From JAYFNU01 sp034933305 (GTDB lineage: Bacteria > Bacillota > Clostridia > Oscillospirales > Ruminococcaceae): 64,000 bases of DNA. The position numbers and the translations under genes are program-made. The stretch is taken from assembly GCA_034933305.1 (NCBI GenBank), contig JAYFNU010000011.1:19460-83459 (forward strand), written 5' to 3'. Positions within the stretch are counted from its first letter, which is position 1. Every line of letters starts with the position of its first letter. The notes beneath the pieces were generated by a model, which saw nothing but the letters and a program-made list of their open reading frames with translations, did not search any database and was not told the DNA's origin. This document shows, one piece after another, positions 42,836 to 51,048 of the stretch.

Positions 42836-45800
42836 TTGCATCTGAAATACATCGAGATCCAGGGCTTCAAATCCTTCCCCGACAAGGTCCGCCTCGGCTT
42901 TGAAAAAGGCATGACGGGCATCGTCGGCCCCAACGGCAGCGGCAAGAGCAACATCAGCGACGCCGTTCGCTGGGTGCTCGGCGAGCAGTCGACGAAGTCG
43001 CTGCGCGGGGGAAAGATGGAGGACGTCATCTTCGGCGGCACCCAGCTGCGCAAGCCCATGGGCTTCGCGCAGGTGTCGCTGTGCCTCGACAACGCCGACG
43101 GGCGCATCCCCGACGGCGGCGCCGAGTATATCGTCACGCGCCGGTTCTACCGCAGCGGCGACAGCGAGTATCTCATCAACGGCGCGACGGTGCGCCTGCG
43201 CGACGTGCGCGAGGCGTTCATGGACACGGGACTCGGGCGCGACGGCTATTCCATCATCGGCCAGGGGCGCATCGCGGAGATCGTCAACGCGAGGAGCGAC
43301 GAGCGCCGCGAGATCTTCGAGGAGGCGTCGGGCATCGCGAAATACCGCTTCCGCAAGAACGAGGCGCAGCACCGGCTCGAGGCGGCCGAGGACAACCTGT
43401 CGCGCCTGCGCGACATCCTCGACGAGCTCGAGAGCCGCATCGGCCCGCTGACGGAGCAGAGCGAAAAAGCCAAAAAATTCATCGCCCTTTCGGACGAGAA
43501 AAAGAGCCTCGAGATCACCTATTACTGCGACACGATCGAGCGCTCGCGCGACAGCCTGCGGCTGCAGGACGACAAGATCGCCGTCGCGCGGCAGGACTAC
43601 GACCGCATCCAGCAGCAGCTCGCCGGCATGAACGCCGACATCGACGCGGTCTACGGCGAGAACAACCGGCTCAACGCCGACGTCGAGCGCTGCAACGCCG
43701 AGATCCTTTCGGTCAACGGGCAGATCTCCGCGACCGAGAGCGCCATCGCCGTGCTGAAAAACGACATCGCGCACGCCGCCGAGCAGATCGAGACGCTTGC
43801 GGCGGAGCGCTCGTCGCTCGCGGGCGACGAGGGCGCGCTCGCGCGCGAGATGCAGGAAAAGAAGGAGCTCATCGCCGCCAAAAAAGCGGAGATCGAGGCG
43901 CTCGGCGCGCTTATCGGCGAGACGGAAAAAGAGCTTTTTGCGCTCGTCGAGAGCGGCGAGCAGAGCGATAAGGCGCGCGCGGAGGATCTGCGCGCGCTGA
44001 CGCTGCTGCAGACGCAGGCGACGGATCTGCGCGTTGAGAGCGTCGCCGCGCAGTCGACCGTCGAGAGCCTTCGCAGCCGCGCCGGCCAGCTCGGGGACTA
44101 CCGGCATACGGCGGGGGACGAGCGGGCGGCGCTCGAAAAGGAGAAAGCCGGCAACGACGAGTATCTGCAGAAGCTGCTGCGGGACATCGGCGAGTGCAAC
44201 AACCGCCTCGGCGGCTATACGATGAAGCGCGACGCGCGCGCGGGCAAGCGCGCGGAGCTCGCGGCGCGCATCGAAAAGCGCGACGCCGAGATCAGCGAGC
44301 TGACCCACCGCGTGGCCGTGCTGCAGGATATGGAGCGCTCGATGGAGGGCTTTGCGCCGAGCGTGCGCCGCGTCATCGAAGCGGGCGCCGCGCGCAGCCT
44401 GCGCGGCATCGTCGGCACCGTTGCGTCGCTCATCACCATCCGCAAGGGCTGCGAGCTCGCCATCGAGACCGCCCTCGGCGCCGCCACGCAGAACATCGTC
44501 GTCGAAAACGAGAGCTGCGCGAAGCAGGCCATCGGATTTTTGAAGGAGACGAAAGCGGGGCGGGCGACGTTTCTGCCGCTCGACACCATCAAGCCGTCGA
44601 ATTTCGACGAGCGCGGCGCGCTGTCGGACGACGGCGTCGTCGATCTCGCGAGCTCGCTCGTCGAGTGCGACGCGCGCTATGCGGCCATCGTCAGCAGCCT
44701 GCTCGGGCGCATCATCGTCGCCGAGGATCTCGACGCGGCGAGCGTGCTCGCGCGCAAGCTCAAATACCGCTATCGCATCGTGACGCTCGATGGACAGGTC
44801 ATCAACGCGGGCGGCTCCTACACCGGCGGCTTTTCCTCGCGCTCGGCGGGCATTTTCAGCCGCAAGAACGAGATCGAAAAAGCCGGGGCCCGCATCGCCG
44901 CGCTGCGCGCGGAAGGCGAGCAGGACGTGCGCGCGGCCGCGTCGCTCGACGCCGAGATCTCCTCTCTTGAAGCGGAGATGAAGGCGGTCAACAGCGATCT
45001 CGTGACGCTGTCGCAGGACCGCGTGCGCGCCGAGACGACGCTCGCGCAGCAGACGCATTCCCTCGAAACGCTCGGCGCCGCGCTCGAAAGCGCCGCCGCC
45101 GAGGCCGGGAACGTGCAGCAAAGCATCGCCGACAAGACGGCGCTCATCGCGCAAAACGACGCCTCGGCCGAGACGCTCGCGCGCAAAGCGGCCGCGCTGC
45201 AGGCGCGCATCGACGCCGGGACCGACGGCGAGGCGCTGCTGCGCCGCCGGGACGAGCTCAGCGCGCTGCTGTCGGAAAAGAAGATCGCCCGCGTCGGGCT
45301 CGAGAAGGACGTCGAGAGCATCGAGGCTTCCGTCGAGGCCCTCGGCCGGCAGGGAGACCAGGCGCTCGACCGCGCGGCCAACATCGACGCCGCCGTCGCG
45401 CGCATCCGGGAAGAAAATGAAAAGCGATCCGCCGAGGCCGACGAAAAGCTGCGGCAGATCGAAGCGCTCAGGGCGCAGGCGCAGCAGCGCCGCGCCGACA
45501 TCGACGCGGCCGTCGCGCGGCGCGCCGAGAATGAAAAGCGCATCAGCGACACCCGCGCGGGCTACGACGAGGTCGTGCGCCAGCGCGAGGACATCGGCAA
45601 GGAGAGCGCCCGGCTGGAGGAGCGCAAGGCCGCGCTGCAGACCGAGTACGACCGCGCCATCGCGCGCTTGTGGGAGGAATACGAGCTCACGCGCGCCGAG
45701 GCGGAGGCGCTGTGCGTTCCCTTCGCGTCCATCACCGAGCTCCGCCAGCAAGTCGCGACGCTGCGCGCGCGCATCAAGGCGCTGGGCAACGTCAACGTCG

Positions 45801-46399
45801 GCGCCATCGAGGAGCTCGAGGAGGTCAGCTCCCGCTACGATTTCCTGTCGGCCCAGGTCGGCGACGTCGAAAAATCGAAAGCCGAGCTGCTCCGGCTCAT
45901 CGGCGAGCTCGAGTCCGAGATGCAGGTCATTTTCACCGAGAAATTCAACGAGATCAACAGCCATTTCCGCCGCGTCTTCGTCGACCTGTTCGGCGGCGGC
46001 AGCGCGAATCTTTCGCTGTCGGACGAGGGGGACGTCCTCGAAAGCGGCATCGAGCTCGACGTGCAGCCGCCGGGAAAGGTCATCAAGAACCTCACGGCGC
46101 TGTCGGGCGGCGAGCAGGCGCTCGTGGCCATCGCGCTGTACTTTTCGATCCTCGCGGTCAACCCCTCGCCGTTCTGCATCCTCGACGAGATCGACAGCGC
46201 GCTCGACGAATCGAACGTCAGCCGCTTCGCGAACTACCTCGGCCGCGTCGTGGACAACACGCAGATCATCGCCATCACCCACCGCCGCGGCACGATGGAG
46301 GCGGCCGACATCCTGTACGGCGTGACCATGCAGGAGGAGGGCGTTTCCAAGGTGCTGAAACTCGGCATCGAGGAGGCGCAGCTCGTCGTCAGCAAGTGA
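42836..46399 (+). CDS. smc: chromosome partition protein SMC
   Basis: The product is 1187 residues, full length. The Walker A is GPNGSGKSN (residues 31-39); coiled coils run at about 170-500 and 670-1020 around a hinge (GRIIVAEDLDAASVLARKL region, 510-650). The C-terminal head has LSGGEQALVAIALYFSIL (signature at 1089) and ILDEIDSALDESN (Walker B, 1115-). It organises and segregates the chromosome with ScpA/ScpB, which are not in the window. The start is TTG at 42836, with AGAGGG 7 bases before it. Confidence 0.97.
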   Translation: MHLKYIEIQGFKSFPDKVRLGFEKGMTGIVGPNGSGKSNISDAVRWVLGEQSTKSLRGGKMEDVIFGGTQLRKPMGFAQVSLCLDNADGRIPDGGAEYIVTRRFYRSGDSEYLINGATVRLRDVREAFMDTGLGRDGYSIIGQGRIAEIVNARSDERREIFEEASGIAKYRFRKNEAQHRLEAAEDNLSRLRDILDELESRIGPLTEQSEKAKKFIALSDEKKSLEITYYCDTIERSRDSLRLQDDKIAVARQDYDRIQQQLAGMNADIDAVYGENNRLNADVERCNAEILSVNGQISATESAIAVLKNDIAHAAEQIETLAAERSSLAGDEGALAREMQEKKELIAAKKAEIEALGALIGETEKELFALVESGEQSDKARAEDLRALTLLQTQATDLRVESVAAQSTVESLRSRAGQLGDYRHTAGDERAALEKEKAGNDEYLQKLLRDIGECNNRLGGYTMKRDARAGKRAELAARIEKRDAEISELTHRVAVLQDMERSMEGFAPSVRRVIEAGAARSLRGIVGTVASLITIRKGCELAIETALGAATQNIVVENESCAKQAIGFLKETKAGRATFLPLDTIKPSNFDERGALSDDGVVDLASSLVECDARYAAIVSSLLGRIIVAEDLDAASVLARKLKYRYRIVTLDGQVINAGGSYTGGFSSRSAGIFSRKNEIEKAGARIAALRAEGEQDVRAAASLDAEISSLEAEMKAVNSDLVTLSQDRVRAETTLAQQTHSLETLGAALESAAAEAGNVQQSIADKTALIAQNDASAETLARKAAALQARIDAGTDGEALLRRRDELSALLSEKKIARVGLEKDVESIEASVEALGRQGDQALDRAANIDAAVARIREENEKRSAEADEKLRQIEALRAQAQQRRADIDAAVARRAENEKRISDTRAGYDEVVRQREDIGKESARLEERKAALQTEYDRAIARLWEEYELTRAEAEALCVPFASITELRQQVATLRARIKALGNVNVGAIEELEEVSSRYDFLSAQVGDVEKSKAELLRLIGELESEMQVIFTEKFNEINSHFRRVFVDLFGGGSANLSLSDEGDVLESGIELDVQPPGKVIKNLTALSGGEQALVAIALYFSILAVNPSPFCILDEIDSALDESNVSRFANYLGRVVDNTQIIAITHRRGTMEAADILYGVTMQEEGVSKVLKLGIEEAQLVVSK

Positions 46400-46447
46400 C
46401 GGCGGGGCGACAACAGCGTCCGGCGGCGCCGGACAGACGGAGTGTAT

Positions 46448-47347
46448 ATGGGATTTTTCGATAAACTCAGCGAGGGCCTGCGCAGAACGCGCGAGAGCGT
46501 GGCGTACAGCCTGTCCTCGGAAAAGCTGACCGATGATTTTTACGATGAGCTCGAGGAGCGCCTCATCCTCGCGGACACGGGCGCGCAGACGGCGTCCGCG
46601 CTCGTCGGGGAGCTGCGCGAGCGCGTTGCGAAGAAGCACATCCTCGACGCGCCGCAGGCGCTCGGGGAGCTCAGGGCGCTGTGCGCCGAGCGCCTCGCGC
46701 CCGACCGCGAGCTCGATTTTTCGGGCTCTCCCGCGGTCGTGCTGCTCATCGGCGTCAACGGCGCGGGCAAGACGACGACGGCCGGCAAACTCGCGAACCT
46801 TTACAAAAAAGAGGGAAAGAGCGTGCTGCTCGCCGCGGCGGACACCTTCCGCGCGGCGGCGGTCGAGCAGCTTGAGATCTGGGCGGCGCGCAGCGGCGTG
46901 GACATCGTGACGGGGGCGAACGACCCCGCCGCGGTCGTCTTCGACGCCGTCAGCCGCGCGCGGGCGCGGGGCGTGGACATCGTCATCGCCGACACGGCCG
47001 GCCGGCTGCACACCAAGAAGAACCTCATGGAGGAGCTGTCGCGCATGGCCCGCACGGTCAAAAAGGCGGCGCCGGAGGCCTCGGTCGAGACGCTGCTCGT
47101 GCTCGACGCGGTCACGGGACAAAACGCCGTCAACCAGGCGGCGGCCTTCGCCGACGCGGCGGCGGTCAGCGGCATCGTGCTCACGAAGCTCGACGGCACC
47201 GCGAAGGGCGGCAGCGTCATCTCCGTCAAGGAGAAGCTCGGCATCCCCGTTCGTTATATCGGCGTGGGCGAGGGCATCGACGATCTCGACCGCTTTGTGC
47301 CGGAGGAATTCTGCGCGGCGCTGTTCGGGGCGGAGGACGGAAAATGA
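46448..47347 (+). CDS. ftsY: signal recognition particle receptor FtsY
   Basis: The product is 299 residues, the short Gram-positive form without the long acidic A domain. Motifs are the N-domain ERLILADTGAQTA, then GVNGAGKTTTAGKLA (G1), AADTFRAAAVEQLEIWA, ADTAGRLHTKKNLMEEL (G3) and TKLDGTAKGGSV (G4). It docks SRP-ribosome complexes at the membrane. The start is ATG 46448 behind GGAG. rdgB follows with an ATGA overlap. Confidence 0.97.
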   Translation: MGFFDKLSEGLRRTRESVAYSLSSEKLTDDFYDELEERLILADTGAQTASALVGELRERVAKKHILDAPQALGELRALCAERLAPDRELDFSGSPAVVLLIGVNGAGKTTTAGKLANLYKKEGKSVLLAAADTFRAAAVEQLEIWAARSGVDIVTGANDPAAVVFDAVSRARARGVDIVIADTAGRLHTKKNLMEELSRMARTVKKAAPEASVETLLVLDAVTGQNAVNQAAAFADAAAVSGIVLTKLDGTAKGGSVISVKEKLGIPVRYIGVGEGIDDLDRFVPEEFCAALFGAEDGK

Positions 47348-47967
47348 AAGAGCTGACCTTCATCGCGGCGACCAACAATCCCGACAAGCTGCGCGAGATC
47401 CGCGCGATCCTCGCGGGGGCGGGCTTCGGCTGCCTGTCGCTCGCCGAAGCCGGCATCGACGCCGACCCCGACGAGAACGGCGCGACGGTCGAGGAGAATT
47501 CCTATATCAAGGCGAAGGCCGTGTTCGATGCGGCGGGCGGGCGGCCCGTGCTCGCGGACGACACGGGCCTCTTCGTCGACGCGCTCGGCGGCGCGCCCGG
47601 CGTGCACACCGCGCGCTACGCGGGCCTGCACGATTATGCCGCGGGCGTCGACAAGCTGCTCGCGGCGCTGTCGGCCCGCACAAAAAAGAGCGAGCGCACC
47701 GCGCGCTTCGTCTCGGCCGCGACGGCGATCCTGTCCGACGGCAGCGTCGTGCGCGCCGACGGCGTGCTCGAGGGGTACATCGGTTTTGCCCGCACGGGCG
47801 GGGGCGGCTTCGGCTATGACCCCGTCTTCATGCTGCGCGGCGACCACAGCCTCGCGCAGCTGCCCGAGGGCCGGAAGAACGCCGTCAGCCACCGCGGCCG
47901 CAGCATCCGCAAGCTGGTATTCAAGCTGCGCGGCATCCATAAAATGAAGGGAGATCCCACATGCTGA
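47344..47967 (+). CDS. rdgB: XTP/dITP diphosphatase (RdgB/HAM1)
   Basis: The product is 207 residues. It removes deaminated purine nucleotides (dITP, XTP). Motifs are FIAATNNPDKLREIRAIL, RPVLADDTGLFVDALGGAPG, the TARFVSAATAIL strand and GGGGFGYDPVFM. It overlaps ftsY by 4 bases and yhbY by 7. Confidence 0.96.
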   Translation: MKELTFIAATNNPDKLREIRAILAGAGFGCLSLAEAGIDADPDENGATVEENSYIKAKAVFDAAGGRPVLADDTGLFVDALGGAPGVHTARYAGLHDYAAGVDKLLAALSARTKKSERTARFVSAATAILSDGSVVRADGVLEGYIGFARTGGGGFGYDPVFMLRGDHSLAQLPEGRKNAVSHRGRSIRKLVFKLRGIHKMKGDPTC

Positions 47968-48248
47968 CAGGAAAACAGAGAGCGGAGCTGCGCAAGGCGG
48001 CCAACCCGCTGGAGACCGTTTATTATATCGGCAAGGACGGCATCGGCGACGCCGTCGTCCGGGGCGTCGGCGAGGCGCTCACGGCGCGCGAGCTCGTCAA
48101 GGTGGGCTGTCAGGAGAGCTGTCCGCTGACGGCTGCCGAAGCTGCCGCGCAGCTCGCGCAGGCGCTCGGCGCCGAGTCCATCCAGGTCATCGGCCGCCGC
48201 TTCGTCCTCTACAAACGGAACAAAAAGATCGACAAGTACGGCATATGA
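47961..48248 (+). CDS. yhbY: YhbY-family CRM-domain RNA-binding protein
   Basis: The product is 95 residues. A single CRM domain, LTGKQRAELRKAANPLETVY, then YIGKDGIGDAVVRGV and a C-terminal RRFVLYKRNKK. Homologs associate with pre-50S particles. It overlaps nadD by 4 bases (ATGA), the conserved yhbY-nadD-yqeK order. Confidence 0.95.
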   Translation: MLTGKQRAELRKAANPLETVYYIGKDGIGDAVVRGVGEALTARELVKVGCQESCPLTAAEAAAQLAQALGAESIQVIGRRFVLYKRNKKIDKYGI

Positions 48249-48862
48249 GAAAAATTCTTCTCTACGGCGGCTCCTTCGATCCGCCCCACCGCGGCCACGA
48301 GCGGCTGCTGCGCGCGGCGGTCGAGGCGGTGCGCCCCGACAGAACGCTCGTCATCCCGACGGACGTCGCGCCCCACAAGCGCCGCTCGAAGACCCCCTTC
48401 GCGCTGCGCATGCACATGGCGCGCGTCTTTGAGCGGGACATCCCCGGCGTGCGCGTGAGCGGTCTCGAGCGCGCGGGCGGCCGGCAGAAGAGTTATACCC
48501 TCAAGACGCTCAAGCGCGTCCGCGGCAGATACCCCGACGCGCAGCTCTATTTCCTCATTGGCAGCGACATGCTGCTGTCCTTCCGGACGTGGCACCGCTG
48601 GCGCCGGGTGCTGCGCGCGGCGATCCTCGTTGTCGCGTCGCGCGAGCAGGACGACCGGGCCGCGCTCGAAGCGCAGGTCCGCTCGCTCGAAAAGCTGGGC
48701 GGGCGCATCCTGCTGCTGCCCATCGCGGCGCTGCCGCTGAGCTCGAGCGAGGTGCGGCGCACGGCCGCGGCCGGCGGCGACATCGGCGGCATGGTCAGCC
48801 CCTTCGTGGAGGATATTATCCGGCGGCACAGCTTATATACAGGAGATGCGACGAAACAATGA
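48245..48862 (+). CDS. nadD: nicotinate-nucleotide adenylyltransferase
   Basis: The product is 205 residues. It adenylates nicotinate mononucleotide in NAD synthesis. Motifs are LLYGGSFDPPHRGHERLL (HxGH type), PTDVAPHKRRSKTPFALRMH, YFLIGSDMLLSFRTWHRW and the ISSSEVR-like LSSSEVRRTA. The N-terminus and order fit Firmicute NadD. It interests because a CinA deamidase-type domain elsewhere in the window could feed the same NAD salvage pathway. Confidence 0.96.
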   Translation: MRKILLYGGSFDPPHRGHERLLRAAVEAVRPDRTLVIPTDVAPHKRRSKTPFALRMHMARVFERDIPGVRVSGLERAGGRQKSYTLKTLKRVRGRYPDAQLYFLIGSDMLLSFRTWHRWRRVLRAAILVVASREQDDRAALEAQVRSLEKLGGRILLLPIAALPLSSSEVRRTAAAGGDIGGMVSPFVEDIIRRHSLYTGDATKQ

Positions 48863-49452
48863 CATCCGAACAGGCAAGACAGCTCGCGAAGGACACGCTG
48901 TCCCCCGAGCGTTTTTATCACACCGAATGCGTCGCGAAGGCGGCGCGGGAGCTCGCCGTGCGCTACGGCGCGGACGAGGAGCGCTGCGCTCTCGCGGCCT
49001 TTCTCCACGACATCCTCAAGGAGCGCGACAAGGCCGATTTATTGAAAATCATAGAGGACTCTGCTATAATCGATGACAAGCTCGTCCGGGACTGCCCGAG
49101 CATCTACCACGCCTTTGCCGGCGGCGCCTATGTGCGCGAAACGCTCGGCCTCGACGAGGAGATCTCCAACGCGGTCATGTATCACACGACGGGCCGCGCG
49201 GGCATGTCGAAGCTCGAAAAGATCGTCATGCTCGCCGATTATATGTCGGCGGACCGCGATTTCAAGGGCGTCGACGAGGTGCGCGAGGTCGCGAAAACGT
49301 CGCTCGACCGCGCCTGCTTCATGTCGCTGCGCAACCTGCTCATCCACGTCATCAAGAATATGCGCACGGTCAACGTCAAGTCGATCGAGTCCTACAACTG
49401 GCTGCTGAAAGAACTGCGCGAACAGGGAGAAGATCTGCATGTTCAAAAATAA
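48859..49452 (+). CDS. yqeK: YqeK-family HD-domain hydrolase
   Basis: The product is 197 residues. The HD motifs are FYHTECVAKAARELA, AAFLHDILKERDKADL, IYHAFAGGAYV and IVMLADYMSADRDF, arranged as in YqeK, now known in Firmicutes as a diadenosine tetraphosphate (Ap4A) hydrolase. The start overlaps nadD by 4 bases; the end overlaps the LCP gene by 14. Confidence 0.94.
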   Translation: MTSEQARQLAKDTLSPERFYHTECVAKAARELAVRYGADEERCALAAFLHDILKERDKADLLKIIEDSAIIDDKLVRDCPSIYHAFAGGAYVRETLGLDEEISNAVMYHTTGRAGMSKLEKIVMLADYMSADRDFKGVDEVREVAKTSLDRACFMSLRNLLIHVIKNMRTVNVKSIESYNWLLKELREQGEDLHVQK

Positions 49453-50566
49453 AAAGAACGCCGCGCCCGCCGCTGCGGGCGCCGAAAAACCGAAAAAGAA
49501 CGTCAGGGCGCGGCTGCTCGTCGCCGGCGTCGTGGTGCTGCTCGTCGCGGCGACCGTCGTCGTGCTGCTCAACACCCGCCTCAAGGGCGTGGGCAAGGTC
49601 ATCGACGACGAGTGGAAGACGCCGAGCTACCTCAGCGGCAAGACGATGAACATCCTCGTGTGCGGCGTCGACACCGACGCCGACCGCCAGAACAACCCGG
49701 AGGCGCAGGGCAGCGACGCGACGCTCAACACCGACGTCATCCTGCTCGTCAACCTCGACATGGAGGCCGACAAGGCGACCATCCTGCAGATCCCGCGCGA
49801 CACCTACGTCGGCACGAACATCGTCGACTACGGAAAGATCAACGGGCTGTACGGCCGCGGCTACGTCGACAACGTGCCCGCGGGCTACACGAAGGGGCTC
49901 AAGGGCATGGCGGCGCTCATCGAGACCATCAACTATCAGTTCCGGCTGCCCGTCGACAACTATGTGCTCGTCACGATGGAGGGCTTCCGCACGGCCGTCG
50001 ACATGCTCGGCGGCGTCGAGGTCACGCTCGACAAGCAGCTCAAATTCGACATCACCGGTCCCGACGGCGCGACCGTCGTCGACACCGTCACCCTCGACCC
50101 CGGCACCCACACCCTCAACGGCGAGATGGCCGAGGTGTTCGTGCGCTACCGCGACAGCAACGGCGACCTCGGCCGCATGGACGTGCAGCGCTATTTCATG
50201 GCGGCGCTGCTCAACAAGGCGCTGACGCTGTCGACCGGCCAGCTCGCGAGCCTCGTCAACGCCGTGATGCCCTATCTCGAGACGGACTTCACGGTCAGCG
50301 AGATGATCTCGCTGGGCATGGAGGCCAAAAAATATTCGATGGATTCCATCTCGACCGTCAGCGTGCCCGGCGAGGGCGTGTATCCCTATACCCGCTGGAA
50401 CCTCGACGTCTGGTCGGTCCACCAGCAGGCCCTCGCGGATCTGCTCAACAAATACATGCGCCCGTACAGCGACGACGTCCCGTCCGAGGACCTCAACGTC
50501 GTCGAGATCCGCAATACGAAGGACGACTACACCTATTCGAGTGATTCGCTCTCCGACTACAGCTGA
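49439..50566 (+). CDS. LytR-CpsA-Psr (LCP) family wall glycopolymer ligase
   Basis: The product is 375 residues. A basic N-terminus and one membrane anchor (LLVAGVVVLLVAATVVVLL, residues 22-42) precede the LCP domain: MNILVCGVDTDADRQN, NTDVILLVNLDMEADKATIL, QIPRDTYVGTN, KINGLYG and VRYRDSNGDLGRMDVQRYF, including the Asp and Arg residues that bind polyprenyl pyrophosphate. It attaches anionic glycopolymers to peptidoglycan. GGGAGA lies 9 bases upstream. rsfS follows after 11 bases. Confidence 0.94.
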   Translation: MFKNKKNAAPAAAGAEKPKKNVRARLLVAGVVVLLVAATVVVLLNTRLKGVGKVIDDEWKTPSYLSGKTMNILVCGVDTDADRQNNPEAQGSDATLNTDVILLVNLDMEADKATILQIPRDTYVGTNIVDYGKINGLYGRGYVDNVPAGYTKGLKGMAALIETINYQFRLPVDNYVLVTMEGFRTAVDMLGGVEVTLDKQLKFDITGPDGATVVDTVTLDPGTHTLNGEMAEVFVRYRDSNGDLGRMDVQRYFMAALLNKALTLSTGQLASLVNAVMPYLETDFTVSEMISLGMEAKKYSMDSISTVSVPGEGVYPYTRWNLDVWSVHQQALADLLNKYMRPYSDDVPSEDLNVVEIRNTKDDYTYSSDSLSDYS

Positions 50567-50577
50567 AAGGAGCTCTC

Positions 50578-50943
50578 ATGACCCCACTTGAAACGGCGCA
50601 GCTCATCGCCGGCGCGATCAACGCCAAAAAGGGACTCGACATCCGCATCCTGAAGATCCGCGATCTCACGGTTCTCGCCGATTATTTCGTCATCGCCACG
50701 GGCACCAGCAGCACCCAGGTCAAGGCGCTCGCGGGCGAAGTCGAGGCCAAAACGCAGGCGGCCGGCTTCGCGCCGCTGCGCGTCGAGGGATTCGACGGCG
50801 GCGGCTGGATCCTGCTCGACTACAACAGCGTCATCGTGCACATCTTCCAGCCCGCGACGCGCAACTTCTATTCGCTCGAGCGGCTGTGGGCGGACGCCCA
50901 GCCCGTCGACACGAGCTTCCTCGAGCATCCCGGCGAAGACTGA
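50578..50943 (+). CDS. rsfS: ribosome silencing factor RsfS
   Basis: The product is 121 residues. Motifs are DIRILKIRDLTVLADYFVIA, TGTSSTQVKALAGEVE, and WILLDYNSVIVHIF near the end. It binds L14 and blocks subunit joining during starvation. AAAGGAG precedes the start. The yqeK-LCP-rsfS-leuS order is common in Clostridia. Confidence 0.96.
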   Translation: MTPLETAQLIAGAINAKKGLDIRILKIRDLTVLADYFVIATGTSSTQVKALAGEVEAKTQAAGFAPLRVEGFDGGGWILLDYNSVIVHIFQPATRNFYSLERLWADAQPVDTSFLEHPGED

Positions 50944-51048
50944 TACGATTCATTATAAAGACAGAAGTATATACGATTTGTATATATCTGGAAACGGCGG
51001 CGGCGCCCGGGAGCGGGCGGCGGCCGCATGAAGGGGTACGCATACATC

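Noticed and set aside
42689..47122. A 1477-codon open frame on the minus strand
   Set aside because: It is antisense to the radical SAM gene, smc and ftsY, whose motifs are complete. Long antisense frames are expected at this GC content.
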